The notes under the pieces were generated by a model. That model was not told the origin of the DNA and did no database searches. It saw only the letters and a program-made list of their open reading frames with translations. DNA of 64,000 bases from Bacteroidota bacterium. GTDB lineage: Bacteria > Bacteroidota > Bacteroidia > Chitinophagales > Chitinophagaceae. Location of the stretch: contig JAFDXX010000023.1 of NCBI GenBank assembly GCA_018267705.1, forward strand, positions 124,001-188,000. Reading direction: 5' to 3'. Of this stretch, positions 1 through 9,893 are shown piece after piece. Positions within the stretch are counted from its first letter, which is position 1. The number at the start of each line of letters is the position of its first letter. A program made the translations under genes and the position numbers.

Positions 1-29
1 TAACATTGCAAACTTAATTATAGTAAAAA

Positions 30-1337
30 ATGTATCCCAATTTATACTACTTTTTTAAAGATTTGTTTGGTGTTGAATGGAATGCTTTAAAATTAATTAA
101 CTCATTTGGTTTTTTTGTAGCAATTTCATTTATTGCCGCCGCTTATTTTCTTACAGTAGAATTAAAAAGAAAACAAAAAGAAGGATTATTAAGTTATACA
201 GAACAAACTATTACAGTAGGTGCTGCCGCATCTAATTCTGAATTAATTATAAATTTTTTATTGGGTTTTGTTTTAGGTTTTAAAATTATTGGTGCTTTTT
301 TAATGCCCGATGCGTTAAGCAATCCGCAAACATTTTTACTTTCAATGCAAGGCAATTGGTTAATGGGAATTATTTTAGGAGTTTTTTTTTGTTTCTTAAA
401 ATGGAAAGAAAAAAATAAACACAAATTAGCCAAACCGGAAAAAAGAGTACTTAGAATTTGGCCACACGATAGAGTAGGAGATCTGGTTATTAAAGCAGCT
501 ATATATGGCTTTTTAGGTGCTAAAGTGTTTGATGTATTAGAATCTCCAAGCAGTTTTTTTAATGCAATAGCTGCTATAAAAGAAGGAAAACAAAATGCAG
601 CTGCCTTGCTTTTTAGCGGATTGACTTTTTATGGAGGTTTAATTTGTGCAGCATTGGCTATATTCTTTTATGCAAAAAAGCACAACATTACATTTGTTCA
701 CTTGTGCGATGCAGCCGCTCCGGCTTTAATGCTTGCTTATGCAATTGGCAGAATTGGTTGTCAAGTAGCAGGAGATGGCGATTGGGGTATTTTAAACAGT
801 GCTTTTGTAAGTGATGCAAATGGAAATATAATTAGTGCAACAAATGCTCAATTTCAAACAGCATTACAAACCAATGCTAGTTATTATATTGCTCAATTTG
901 GTGATTTAAATAAAGTTCAACATTTATTTGTTCAACCGTTTTGGGGCCTGCCTAATTGGATGTTCGGTTATAACTACCTGCATAATGTTAATGATGCAGG
1001 TGTTGCTTTAGCAGGTTGCACAGGTAATTATTGTACATACTTACCCGTAAGTGTATTTCCTACGCCATTTTACGAAACATTAATGAGTTTAGTTTTATTT
1101 GCTGGTTTATGGTTTTTTAGGAAAAAATTTGTAACTGCCGGAAGATTGTTTGCTATTTATTTATTTGTAAATGGTTTAGAAAGGTTTTTAATTGAAAAAA
1201 TACGCGTTAATGCTACTTATAATCTATTAGGTTTTCATCCAACGCAAGCTGAAATAATCTCCTTTTTATTAATGGTAAGTGGTATTATATTATATTTTAA
1301 AGCTCCCAATTTTTTTAAAAAGCGTTCTGTAGTTTAG
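30..1337 (+). CDS. lgt: Prolipoprotein diacylglyceryl transferase
   Basis: Inner-membrane enzyme that moves diacylglycerol from phosphatidylglycerol onto the lipobox cysteine of prelipoproteins, the first step of lipoprotein maturation. The 435-residue product has about seven hydrophobic segments and the Lgt core: FYGGL at 200-204, GRIG at 240-243 and a C-terminal block with ERFLIEKIR near 385. It is much longer than the E. coli enzyme (about 290 residues) because of loops near 145-200 and 255-330. The core motif reads GRIGCQVAGDGDWG instead of the usual GRIGNFINGE type, so the Asn that is essential in E. coli is Cys244 here, and the usual FHGG His is Tyr201. Both changes are, as far as I recall, common in Bacteroidota Lgt. 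The ATG lies after an A-rich leader with no Shine-Dalgarno sequence. Family assignment is firm. Confidence 0.93.
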   Translation: MYPNLYYFFKDLFGVEWNALKLINSFGFFVAISFIAAAYFLTVELKRKQKEGLLSYTEQTITVGAAASNSELIINFLLGFVLGFKIIGAFLMPDALSNPQTFLLSMQGNWLMGIILGVFFCFLKWKEKNKHKLAKPEKRVLRIWPHDRVGDLVIKAAIYGFLGAKVFDVLESPSSFFNAIAAIKEGKQNAAALLFSGLTFYGGLICAALAIFFYAKKHNITFVHLCDAAAPALMLAYAIGRIGCQVAGDGDWGILNSAFVSDANGNIISATNAQFQTALQTNASYYIAQFGDLNKVQHLFVQPFWGLPNWMFGYNYLHNVNDAGVALAGCTGNYCTYLPVSVFPTPFYETLMSLVLFAGLWFFRKKFVTAGRLFAIYLFVNGLERFLIEKIRVNATYNLLGFHPTQAEIISFLLMVSGIILYFKAPNFFKKRSVV

Positions 1338-1468
1338 TATTTTATTCCAATTATTTTACCGTTTAGTAGATTTTTTATGCCGTTCATGTTAAAAGCATGT
1401 ACTGTGCTAAACATACTACTTAGTTTTATTTTATAATCTTAAACAAGACCAAATAAAACTAAACTAAT

Positions 1469-3928
1469 ATGAAATCATTACTATTTATGCTTATTCCGGC
1501 ACTTTTGGTGGTAAATAAAAGCTTCTCACAAGGTGTTGGTGGAAGATTTCAAGTTTCCGGAAATGTATCATACAGCCAGAAACCAATTGAAAGTGCAACC
1601 GTAGCTTTATTGAAAGCAAAGGATTCTTCAATTGTGAAAATTTCATCTACTTCTAAAGATGGTAATTTTGAAATTACAGTTAATCAATCGGGTAATTTCT
1701 TTGTTTCCATTCAAGCAATAGGATTTAATAAATATTTTAGCAAAGAATTTTATTTATCTGATAATCAGAAAGTTGTGAAAATGGATAATTTAATTTTAAT
1801 TCAATCAACAAAAAATTTGGAAACAGTTACGGTTTCCAGTAAAAAACCTTTGATTGAGCAAAAAATTGATAAAACTATTTTAAACGTTGAGGCATCTGTA
1901 ACCAATGTTGGTGCAACAGCTTTAGAAGTTTTAGAAAAAGCACCGGGCGTAACTGTTGATAAAGACGGAAATATTAGTTTAAAAGGTAAGGCCGGTGTTC
2001 AAATTTTTATTGATGGAAAACCCGCTTATGTTTCAGGCCAAGATTTAACCACTTTGCTTAGCAATATGCAGAGTAGTCAACTAGAGCAAATTGAAATTAT
2101 GACTAATCCACCTGCAAAATATGAAGCAGCAGGAAATGCAGGTATTATTAATATTAAAACTAAAAAAACAAAAGCTTTTGGTTTAAATGGTTCTGTTGGC
2201 GTTAATTATTCACAAGGTTTTTATGGCAGAGGAGGAGAGAATGTAAATATTAACTATCGTGAAAATAAGTTTAATGTATTTGGAAGCCTAAGCCATAACT
2301 ATCGGAAAAACTATCAGAATTTATATGTAGATAGAAAATTTATTGATGCCACAAGTAAAAATGTATTATCAATTTTTAATCAGGTCAATCATTTATATAA
2401 TCAGGGAGAATCTTACAGAGGAAAAGCAGGTGCAGATTGGTTTGTTTCTCCAAAAACTACTATTGGTATTGTACTCAATGCTTCAAGCAATCCCAATTCT
2501 TTTACAAGTAGTGGAGTTATAAATATATCAGATCCTAATGCAGTATTACAAAGCAAAACTTTAGCGGCTGCATCTAATCCGGATAATCCGAAAGATTTTA
2601 GTACAAATGTAAATTTTCGTAGAGTACTTGGGAAAAAAGGTCAAGAAATTACGGCAGATTTAGACTATATAAATTACAATTCAACTGCTAACCAAAATCT
2701 TAATAATAAGTATTATGATAGTTATGGTGCTCCAATATTTAAACCAGATACTTTGCGAGGCTTTTTACCTCAAAATATAAACATATATAGTGCAAAAATT
2801 GATTATACCATGCCATTAAAAAATGAAATAAAATTTGAAGCAGGTATTAAAACAAGCTATGTAAAAACGGATGCCAATGCCAGTTACGATAGTATTATAA
2901 ACGGAAATATTGTACATGATTATAACAGAAGTAATCATTTTATATATGAAGAAAATGTAAATGCTGCATATGTGAATTTTAGTAAACCATTTTCTAAAAA
3001 AATAACTGCACAATTGGGTTTACGATTAGAGCATACAGTTTCAAAAGGCAACCAGGTAACAACCAATATTCAATTCAATAAAAATTACGTACAGCTATTT
3101 CCAACAGCATATATTCAATATGTTTTAAACGATAAAAATACTTTTGTATTAAATTATGGAAGAAGAATACGCAGACCCGATTATCAAAGCTTAAATCCTT
3201 TTATAGAGTTTATAGACAAATATACTTATGAGCAAGGGAATCCTAATTTGCAACCACAATTCAGCCATAATATTGAACTTTCTCATACTTATAAAAATTT
3301 TTTAACAACAACATTAAATTATACTAATACAACAGATATCATTCAGCAAGTGTTAGAACAAAATACTGCAACCAATCAAACCTACGTAAAGCAAGCTAAC
3401 ATTGCCAAGCAACGTCAATTTGGAATTGCAATAAATGCTGCTACACAATTTGCCAAATGGTGGTCAAGCAATTTTTATGTAAATATTTATAATAATTTGT
3501 TTTCAGGTATTATAAATAATGCATATGAAGAAATTGGTGCAACTAGTGCTGTTTTTAATGTAAGCGAACAATTGAAATTTAATAAAGGTTGGAGTGCTGA
3601 AGTAAGTGGATTTTATAGAACAAGAGCTGTTGAAAGCATTTTTACTATTAATCCCTTTGGGCAGATGAATGTTGGAGTAAGTAAACAATTGTTGAAAAAT
3701 AAAGCTACCATTCGTTTAGCTGTTTCAGATATACTTTATACACAAAAAGTAAGTGGTTACAATAAATTAGGAACGATTGATGCATCATTTAGCCAAAATA
3801 GAGATAGCCGACAAGTTAGTCTTGCTTTTACTTATAGATTTAATAAAACAAAAGGTAAAGTAGCTAATGTTCAAAAACGTAAAACCGGCGGTGCTGATGA
3901 TGAGCAAAGCCGTATTAAAGGGAATTAA
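1469..3928 (+). CDS. TonB-dependent receptor-like outer-membrane beta-barrel protein
   Basis: Probable outer-membrane protein of 819 residues. A signal peptide (residues 1-21, ending FSQ) is followed by a carboxypeptidase-regulatory-like beta-sandwich (about 28-115), a plug-like region (about 120-230, with a VFIDGKP-type stretch and NPPAKYEAAGNAGIINI) and a long barrel rich in Asn, Tyr and alternating polar and apolar residues, of the OMP_b-brl_3 type, to the C-terminus. No SusD-like lipoprotein gene follows, so it is not a classical SusCD pair and its substrate cannot be read from context. The C-terminus ends in a charged tail rather than a terminal Phe; the barrel signature YRF lies about 25 residues before the end. 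It is transcribed alone and closed by a strong hairpin just downstream. Confidence 0.85.
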   Translation: MKSLLFMLIPALLVVNKSFSQGVGGRFQVSGNVSYSQKPIESATVALLKAKDSSIVKISSTSKDGNFEITVNQSGNFFVSIQAIGFNKYFSKEFYLSDNQKVVKMDNLILIQSTKNLETVTVSSKKPLIEQKIDKTILNVEASVTNVGATALEVLEKAPGVTVDKDGNISLKGKAGVQIFIDGKPAYVSGQDLTTLLSNMQSSQLEQIEIMTNPPAKYEAAGNAGIINIKTKKTKAFGLNGSVGVNYSQGFYGRGGENVNINYRENKFNVFGSLSHNYRKNYQNLYVDRKFIDATSKNVLSIFNQVNHLYNQGESYRGKAGADWFVSPKTTIGIVLNASSNPNSFTSSGVINISDPNAVLQSKTLAAASNPDNPKDFSTNVNFRRVLGKKGQEITADLDYINYNSTANQNLNNKYYDSYGAPIFKPDTLRGFLPQNINIYSAKIDYTMPLKNEIKFEAGIKTSYVKTDANASYDSIINGNIVHDYNRSNHFIYEENVNAAYVNFSKPFSKKITAQLGLRLEHTVSKGNQVTTNIQFNKNYVQLFPTAYIQYVLNDKNTFVLNYGRRIRRPDYQSLNPFIEFIDKYTYEQGNPNLQPQFSHNIELSHTYKNFLTTTLNYTNTTDIIQQVLEQNTATNQTYVKQANIAKQRQFGIAINAATQFAKWWSSNFYVNIYNNLFSGIINNAYEEIGATSAVFNVSEQLKFNKGWSAEVSGFYRTRAVESIFTINPFGQMNVGVSKQLLKNKATIRLAVSDILYTQKVSGYNKLGTIDASFSQNRDSRQVSLAFTYRFNKTKGKVANVQKRKTGGADDEQSRIKGN

Positions 3929-3954
3929 TTTCTCTTAAAAATTATACAAGCTAA

Positions 3955-3991
3955 AAAATACCAATCCGCATTTATTTTGGATTGGTATTTT
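3955..3991 (+). terminator. Rho-independent terminator after the TonB-linked barrel gene
   Basis: Perfect 13-bp inverted repeat (3955-3967 with 3979-3991, core ATACCAATCC/GGATTGGTAT) and an 11-nt loop, 26 nt after the stop codon. Both flanks end in T-rich or A-rich runs, so it could work in both directions. Confidence 0.8.
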
Positions 3992-4109
3992 AGTTTTAGG
4001 TATAATTATCATAAGTTGATTATAAAGAAATCTGTTAAATTATCCTATAATTTATATTATGTTAAGTAAGATATTTTAAAAAATAACTCTTCTTCTTCTT
4101 TTAAAACAA

Positions 4110-4140
4110 TAAAGCCCTGCATAAATAATGCAAGGCTTTA
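4110..4140 (-). terminator. Rho-independent terminator of the gyrA-downstream operon
   Basis: Inverted repeat 4110-4122 with 4128-4140 (minus-strand AAAGCCTTGCAT / ATGCAGGGCTTT, one G-T type mismatch), lying 20 nt after the stop of the minus-strand repeat protein gene and followed on that strand by a short T-rich stretch. Confidence 0.7.
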
Positions 4141-4160
4141 TAAGTTTATACCCAATATTA

Positions 4161-5534
4161 TTATTGATGTAATCCATCATATAATTTATACTTTGCATCA
4201 TAAGCATCGTATGCTTTTTGATCTTTACCTTTTGCTTTGTTTCTTTTATATTCAAATAAAATAGCTAAATGGTCAATAGCTTTATTGGTTAAGTTCTTTT
4301 CATTTCCGCTTTTATTAGCTTTGTCTTTTAAAATTCCGTATGCTTTTTCAAACCATTCTATAGCGGTATCAACATAAGAATTTGCTTTTTTATCTAAATC
4401 AAATGTTTCGGCTTTAATAGCATCAATGGTTGGTTTATTTTTTGTTTCAACAGCTGCTTTTTTCTTAGGGTCTTTTTCGCTATCTTTTAAACTATTTAAT
4501 TCTCTTATTTTTTTAATATTTTCTCTAATTGTTTCATCTGTTGCATCAAATTCTAAATAGTTTACTAATCCAATATTAAATGCAGCTATATACATGCTGT
4601 TATCTTTAGCAAATGCTTTTTTAAATGCATCAATTGCTTTTAATTTTAAAACAGCAAGTTTAGCACTATCTAATTTTTCTTTTTCTTCTTTAGGAATATT
4701 ATAAAATTCGGAACCGTAGTTTACATAATCTTCTGCAGTTAGTTTTCCGGCAGCATCTTGTTTATCATAAAAATCTGCTTTGTCTTGCAGTGTAAAGTTT
4801 TTAGAAACATATTCTGCTTCAAATGCAGCCCAGTTTTCTTTTGGATATAATTCTTTTGCAGTTTTTAAATAAGTATCAAATTCTGCTTTGTCTTTTTTCT
4901 CAACATCGCGAAGCAGTAAGAATTTATATATTAAAGCATAATCTTCATTTCCTCCTACTTTGCTATCAGCTAAACGTTTATAGTATTTATAAGCAATATC
5001 ATCTTTTTTAGCTTGTTGGTATGAGTATGCAGTAAAGAATATCATGGATGTATCGAATGCAATATTTGCATTAGTAAATTTATGGGCAATAATAACATCT
5101 ATATAATCTGTTGCTTTTGCAAAAGATTCTGCGGCTTCATCATATTTTTTTGCTGTAAATGCATCATTTCCTACTGTTCTTTCATGATTGTATAGTGTAA
5201 AGTAAATATCAGATCCGTTATTATCTTTTAATATTTTTAATGAGGGGTCTGCTTGCACATATTTATTAAATGCATCTTGAGCTTCTGATAATGCATTGGG
5301 GTATTTTCCTTTAAGTCTTTCATCTTTGTATAATCCATTGTATATATACATTTTCCAGAAATATGTTTCTGTTTTAGTGGCAGCTGATGGATTAGAAGCT
5401 ATTTGTTTGTCTAACTCTGTTTTGGCTTCTTCTAGTTTCTTTAAAACTGCCATTGTTTGCACTTTTTTATAATCTTGTGCTTTTGAAACAAGCACCATTG
5501 AGCCAATTGCAGCAAGCAATAATAAACGTTTCAT
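4161..5534 (-). CDS. Secreted TPR-like helical repeat protein
   Basis: A 457-residue protein with a clear signal peptide (MKRLLLLAAIGSMVLVSKAQ) and no membrane segment afterwards, so probably periplasmic or surface-exposed. The rest is Lys-, Ala- and Asp-rich and strongly helical, with repeated blocks of the tetratricopeptide type (for example YDEAAESFAKATDYID and AIDAFKKAFAKDNSMYIAAF), giving perhaps five to seven repeats. Such proteins are scaffolds; no enzymatic motif is visible. Only 10 nt separate its start from the gyrA stop, so it is almost certainly transcribed with gyrA and ends at the hairpin 4110-4140. Its function is unknown; I call only the architecture. Confidence 0.8.
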   Translation of the reverse strand: MKRLLLLAAIGSMVLVSKAQDYKKVQTMAVLKKLEEAKTELDKQIASNPSAATKTETYFWKMYIYNGLYKDERLKGKYPNALSEAQDAFNKYVQADPSLKILKDNNGSDIYFTLYNHERTVGNDAFTAKKYDEAAESFAKATDYIDVIIAHKFTNANIAFDTSMIFFTAYSYQQAKKDDIAYKYYKRLADSKVGGNEDYALIYKFLLLRDVEKKDKAEFDTYLKTAKELYPKENWAAFEAEYVSKNFTLQDKADFYDKQDAAGKLTAEDYVNYGSEFYNIPKEEKEKLDSAKLAVLKLKAIDAFKKAFAKDNSMYIAAFNIGLVNYLEFDATDETIRENIKKIRELNSLKDSEKDPKKKAAVETKNKPTIDAIKAETFDLDKKANSYVDTAIEWFEKAYGILKDKANKSGNEKNLTNKAIDHLAILFEYKRNKAKGKDQKAYDAYDAKYKLYDGLHQ

Positions 5535-5544
5535 AAAATTGATT

Positions 5545-8217
5545 TTAATTATTATCTATAGATGGGTTTTCTGATGTTTGATTATTTTCTTCGTTTTTAT
5601 TTTCACTTTCATTTAATTGTTCTTCTTCGGGTTGTTCTTGCTCTTCTATTTTTGATATGGCTGCAATAGCATCTCCTTCATCTAATCGTATTAATATTAC
5701 ACCTTGTGCTGCACGCCCTGCCTGTTTTATAGCTGCAACAGGTGTACGCAGCGTAATACCTGATTGGCAGGTTATGATTAAATCTTCTTTTTCACTAACA
5801 TCTAAAATGCCAACTAATTTCCCGGTTTTTTCTGTAACATTAATAGTTTTCACACCTTTGCCGCCACGGTTGGTAACTCTATATACATCTTCACCATCTT
5901 CATCAACCAATTGAGTACGTTTTCCTAAACCTTTTTCGCTTACAACTAAGATGGTTTTTGAAGTATCGTTTTTATTAACACAAATCATGCCTACAACTTC
6001 ATCGTTTAATTCATTTACGTCAATACCTGTAACACCAATAGCTCCTCGCCCTGTGGCTCTTACTTTTTCTTCGGGAAAGCGAATGGCTTTTCCACTTTTA
6101 ACGGCCATCATTATTTCACAATTGCCATCGGTAAGTTTAGCTTCTAATAATTCATCGCCTTCTACTATTGTGATGGCATTAATTCCGTTTGCTCTTGGGC
6201 GTGAAAAGTCTTCTAAATCTGTTTTTTTAATGATGCCTTTTTTGGTGCATAATACAATATACTTTCCTTCAATGGCTTCTTTCTTATCTAAATTTTTTAT
6301 ATCTATTATTGCTCGCACTTTATCATCAGTAGGTATTTGTATTAGGTTTTGAATAGCTCTTCCTTTGCTTTGTTTCTCTCCTTCCGGAATTTCATAAACT
6401 TTTAACCAATAGCATTTCCCTTTTTCGGTAAAGAAAAGCATGGTATCGTGTGTTGAGGCTACAAATAAATGTTCTACATAATCTTCTTCTCTTGTTTTAG
6501 CTCCAATTGCCCCTCTTCCACCACGGCGTTGTTGACGATAATCTGTTCCACTTGATCTTTTTATATAGCCTAAGTGTGATATTGTAATGACAACATCTTC
6601 TTCTTTCACAAAATCAAGCATGTTTACTTCATCTGCTAAGAATTGAATTTCGCTTTTTCGTGCAACACCAAATTTTGCTTTTACTTCTTCTAATTCTTTT
6701 TTAATTAAATCGTATCGTAAATCTTCGCTTGCCAATAAATCTTTTAGTCTGGCAATGGTTTGCATTAATTCATTAAATTCTTCAATAATTTTTTCGCGTT
6801 CCATTCCTGTTAAACGTTGTAAACGCAATTCTAGAATGGCTTGTACTTGTTTTTCACTTAAACCAATGTTTTGCTGGTAGTGTTTTTTAGCTAATTCAGT
6901 AAATAGACTTTCAGGTAACTGCCATTTGTCTGCAATACTTTTTTCTATTAATCCTTTTTTAGCTTCATCGGGTGTTGCACTATTTCTAATAATTGAAATG
7001 GCAGCATCTAAATGGTCTTTATCTCCTATAACTTTTAAATATCCTTCTAATAAATGAGCTCTATCTTCTGCTTTGCGAAGTTCAAAATTACAACGGCGTG
7101 TAACTACCTCCATTCTAAAATCAACAAACTCAGATATTAATTCTTTTATATTAAATATTTTTGGTCTGCCTTTACTTATGGCTATATTATTTATGCCAAA
7201 ACTTGTTTGTAGTTCTGTAAATTTATAAAGTTGATTTATAATGATGTTTGCAACGGCATCGCGTTTTAAATCAACTACAATTCTTGTTCCTTCGCGTTTA
7301 TTACTTTCGTTATTTACGTGTGCAATGCCTTCAATGGTTTTATCGTTTACTAATTGCCCTATTTTATCGGTTAAATCATCTAACCCAACCTGGTATGGAA
7401 CTTCGGTAATAATAATTTGTTCTCTTCCGCTTGGTTTTGTATCAATATGGCATTTGCCACGAACCACTACTCGCCCACGTCCTGTAAGCATTCCTTGCTT
7501 TACACCTTCCATGCCATAAATAATACCGCCTGTTGGAAAATCGGGAGCTTTTACATATTGCAATAAATCTTCAACTGTTATAGTTTTATTGTTTATGTAG
7601 GCAATGCAACCATCAATTACTTCGCTTAAATTGTGAGGCATCATATTAGTGGCCATACCAACGGCAATACCGCTACTGCCATTCACTAATAATTGTGGGA
7701 TGCGTGTGGGTAATACGCTTGGTTCTTCTAAACTATCATCAAAATTTGGTTGAAAATCTACCGTATCTTTTTCAATGTCTTCTAACATTGCTTCGGCAAA
7801 TTTTTCTAAACGTACTTCTGTATAACGCATGGCTGCCGGAGGGTCTCCATCTTGTGTACCAAAGTTACCTTGACCATCTACCATTGTATGGCCCATTGTA
7901 AAACCTTGAGCCATGCGAACTAAGGTATCATATATAGCACTATCGCCATGTGGGTGATATTTACCCATTACATCTCCTACCACACGGGCTGCTTTTTTAT
8001 ATGGTTTATTGCTATTATTGCCTAATTCGTTCATTCCATATAACACGCGGCGGTGAACGGGTTTAAATCCATCTCTTACATCTGGAAGAGCACGACCCAC
8101 AATTACAGACATTGAATAATCAATGTATGCGGTTTTCATTTGCTCTTCAATATTTACTTGTATTATTCTGTCGTTGTCGTTAGTTTGTTCGGGTTGTAAA
8201 GGCTCGTTATTATCCAT
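5545..8217 (-). CDS. gyrA: DNA gyrase subunit A
   Basis: Breakage-reunion subunit of DNA gyrase, which with GyrB introduces negative supercoils using ATP. The 890-residue protein carries the winged-helix and tower domains first, with the catalytic tyrosine at Tyr132 in AAMRYTE. A C-terminal beta-pinwheel follows, with repeated G-G/K-G blades (for example RRGGRGAIG near 535, which is the GyrA-box that separates gyrase from topoisomerase IV). An acidic Glu/Asn-rich tail ends the protein. The quinolone-resistance region [10 protein letters not shown] has Ser93 and Asp97, the sensitive-type residues. The ATG start gives a short acidic Asn-rich leader before the conserved [17 protein letters not shown] block. 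It heads a two-gene operon with the secreted repeat protein. Confidence 0.97.
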   Translation of the reverse strand: MDNNEPLQPEQTNDNDRIIQVNIEEQMKTAYIDYSMSVIVGRALPDVRDGFKPVHRRVLYGMNELGNNSNKPYKKAARVVGDVMGKYHPHGDSAIYDTLVRMAQGFTMGHTMVDGQGNFGTQDGDPPAAMRYTEVRLEKFAEAMLEDIEKDTVDFQPNFDDSLEEPSVLPTRIPQLLVNGSSGIAVGMATNMMPHNLSEVIDGCIAYINNKTITVEDLLQYVKAPDFPTGGIIYGMEGVKQGMLTGRGRVVVRGKCHIDTKPSGREQIIITEVPYQVGLDDLTDKIGQLVNDKTIEGIAHVNNESNKREGTRIVVDLKRDAVANIIINQLYKFTELQTSFGINNIAISKGRPKIFNIKELISEFVDFRMEVVTRRCNFELRKAEDRAHLLEGYLKVIGDKDHLDAAISIIRNSATPDEAKKGLIEKSIADKWQLPESLFTELAKKHYQQNIGLSEKQVQAILELRLQRLTGMEREKIIEEFNELMQTIARLKDLLASEDLRYDLIKKELEEVKAKFGVARKSEIQFLADEVNMLDFVKEEDVVITISHLGYIKRSSGTDYRQQRRGGRGAIGAKTREEDYVEHLFVASTHDTMLFFTEKGKCYWLKVYEIPEGEKQSKGRAIQNLIQIPTDDKVRAIIDIKNLDKKEAIEGKYIVLCTKKGIIKKTDLEDFSRPRANGINAITIVEGDELLEAKLTDGNCEIMMAVKSGKAIRFPEEKVRATGRGAIGVTGIDVNELNDEVVGMICVNKNDTSKTILVVSEKGLGKRTQLVDEDGEDVYRVTNRGGKGVKTINVTEKTGKLVGILDVSEKEDLIITCQSGITLRTPVAAIKQAGRAAQGVILIRLDEGDAIAAISKIEEQEQPEEEQLNESENKNEENNQTSENPSIDNN

Positions 8218-8377
8218 TAATTAAAAAAATTAAAACTTTTAAATTCTGTGGCTGGCGAAGATAATTTTTAGGTATTGAAAAACCTTATAAAATATAGGTT
8301 ATTTCAAGAGTTTTTTGCACATTTTATTGTATTGATGTTAAGTTAAAATGAAATAAATAGAGGAATGAAATGAAAAA

Positions 8378-8736
8378 GCTACAAACCTCGTAAGCCGGAT
8401 TCTGTTTTTGCACTATCATTTATCTGGTTGTAACATTACTGTTACAATCTTGCTGCCTACCCTGAGCCTTGAGCGAGCAGCTCTTAAAACGGCTCTATAC
8501 GTGGCATTACAGCACCTAAGGTTTACCCGTTATAACAATTACTTGCTACAACTGTGAGCTCTTACCTCACATTTTCATCCTCACCGCAACACTCTTCAAA
8601 AGAGGTTGAGGCAGTTATTTTCTGTGGCACTTTCTTCATACCGAAATGATATGACCGGATGTTATCCGGTAGGTTGCTCTGTGCTGTCCGGACTTTCCTC
8701 TCCACATTTTGTGGAACGATAGTTCGGGTTTGTAGC
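8378..8736 (-). ncRNA. rnpB: RNase P RNA, bacterial type A
   Basis: Catalytic RNA of ribonuclease P, which trims the 5' leader of tRNA precursors. Read on the minus strand, the ends form a perfect 10-bp P1 helix (8727-8736 with 8378-8387, GCTACAAACC-type). The universally conserved segments are present: GAGGAAAGTCCGGAC near the 5' end (8686-8700) and the matching 3' segment CAGAATCCGGCTTAC (about 8390-8405). Between them lie the ACAGAAA-like and GGTAAACC-like internal boxes and several strong hairpins. The length of about 359 nt fits type A RNAs. It fills most of the 613-nt gap between gyrA and the Smr protein gene. Any reading frame across it is incidental. Confidence 0.95.
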
Positions 8737-8741
8737 AAATG

Positions 8742-8749
8742 CAAAAGTA
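8742..8749 (-). promoter_or_regulatory. Bacteroidota-type -7 element for rnpB
   Basis: TACTTTTG on the minus strand, an exact match to the TAnnTTTG -7 consensus of Bacteroidota SigA promoters, ending 5 nt before the first base of the P1 helix. That spacing puts transcription start at the mature 5' end. I see no clear TTTG -33 element at the usual distance. Confidence 0.6.
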
Positions 8750-8830
8750 TGGAAGTTGTAAGTAGTATGTTTGAGAAGTAATAAAATAGAAGAATAGTTT
8801 ATTAAGCACAGCTTATATTGTATCACTCAA

Positions 8831-9856
8831 TTAGTACTGAAAGAAAATTTCTGTAGCTCCGTAACCAAAGCGATGATCGTATTGATTTATAAAATAGCGT
8901 ACTTCTTTTTTGGTTTTAAGTATATCATGAATTTCATCTTTTAACTTACCACTTCCTACACCATGAATAATAATAAGATTTTGGCGTTGATGTGCAATAG
9001 CTAACTCATACCATTTACTAAACTCTGCTAATTGCATATTTAATATTTCAAAATTGCTCATATTTTGCCAATTGTCTGATAGTTTATCCATGTGCAAATC
9101 AATCACTTCTCTTGCCGGAGGAAGGTTTTGCTTTATTTTATTGGCTTCATAAACTTTGTATCCTTTTGCTATTAAACTGCTTACCTCAAATTTATCATCA
9201 ATAACTTTTTCGGGATATTTTTCAAATAATAAAAATTGAATTCCAGGCTCATTTTTTTCTTTCATTTCTTCAATACGTTTAAAGAGTTGTTTGCCTTTTA
9301 ATTTTACGTTCGTTTCATAAAAAGGTGTTTTATTTTTTTCTTCTTTAAGTAATGAAAATGTGAAGTGAAAAGAGGGACTATCATTTATACTGGCAAATGG
9401 AATATCGTGCAAATAAAAATCGTGAAATGATAAGATTTCGTTTTTTATTTCAAATTCGGTGGTATTAAAAAATTGTTGCTGATAAACAAAATGATACGTA
9501 TGATGTGTTCTGTTAATGAGATGAATTTTAAAGAACTCAATTATTTCATCATTAAACTCATCTAAAGTAAATTTGGGAATGAGTGATAGCCAAACTCCAT
9601 CTGCAATTTTAGTGTTTGTTTTATTTATTTTTTCTTTAGGAATGTTATCAATAAAATTTTTTGCAGGCTTTTTTGCTTCAATTGTTTTCTTTTTTGTGAA
9701 GCGGTAGAAGTAGGGAAAATCAATTTGATCCATGTAAGCAGGAAACTTCACTCCTTTTACTTCAATTAAAATCATTTTATCGTTAATAATCTCTACTACT
9801 TTGCCTTCTTCATTAGTGTGTAATACAATAATTTCGTCTCCAATCTGGTACTTCAT
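8831..9856 (-). CDS. DUF2027 and Smr-domain protein
   Basis: A 341-residue cytoplasmic protein. Residues 1-60 form a small beta-barrel-like module (GDEIIVLHTNEEGKVVEI), the middle is the DUF2027 region of Bacteroidota, and the last 85 or so residues are an Smr domain: REVIDLHMDKL, then the HGVGSGKLKDEI loop and an R-F-G-Y-G-A-T-E-I end. Smr domains, named after MutS2, are nucleases or nucleic-acid binders; the DLH and HGxGxGxL signatures are both intact. The molecular role of the full-length family is not established. A TAnnTTTG element 16 nt upstream suggests its own promoter. The gene ends 95 nt before the RNase P RNA on the same strand. Confidence 0.85.
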   Translation of the reverse strand: MKYQIGDEIIVLHTNEEGKVVEIINDKMILIEVKGVKFPAYMDQIDFPYFYRFTKKKTIEAKKPAKNFIDNIPKEKINKTNTKIADGVWLSLIPKFTLDEFNDEIIEFFKIHLINRTHHTYHFVYQQQFFNTTEFEIKNEILSFHDFYLHDIPFASINDSPSFHFTFSLLKEEKNKTPFYETNVKLKGKQLFKRIEEMKEKNEPGIQFLLFEKYPEKVIDDKFEVSSLIAKGYKVYEANKIKQNLPPAREVIDLHMDKLSDNWQNMSNFEILNMQLAEFSKWYELAIAHQRQNLIIIHGVGSGKLKDEIHDILKTKKEVRYFINQYDHRFGYGATEIFFQY

Positions 9857-9872
9857 TCACAAATATTTATTG

Positions 9873-9880
9873 CAAATGTA
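9873..9880 (-). promoter_or_regulatory. -7 promoter element for the DUF2027-Smr gene
   Basis: TACATTTG on the minus strand matches TAnnTTTG exactly and lies 16 nt before the ATG at 9856, inside the 37-nt gap after the PKD-protein stop codon. No -33 TTTG is visible. Confidence 0.5.
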
Positions 9881-9893
9881 GTTGAAGCATTAT

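Noticed and set aside
3992..4109. AT-rich spacer between two opposing terminators as a possible attachment or insertion scar
   Set aside because: No direct repeats, integrase gene or tRNA fragment; it is a plain convergent intergenic region.
5657..7901. Several open frames of 60-130 codons on the plus strand opposite gyrA
   Set aside because: Antisense shadows of a well-conserved long gene in an AT-rich genome; no start signals or recognisable protein features.
8562..8744. Short minus-strand reading frame of 60 codons
   Set aside because: It lies wholly inside the RNase P RNA and owes its codons to conserved RNA structure; no protein features.
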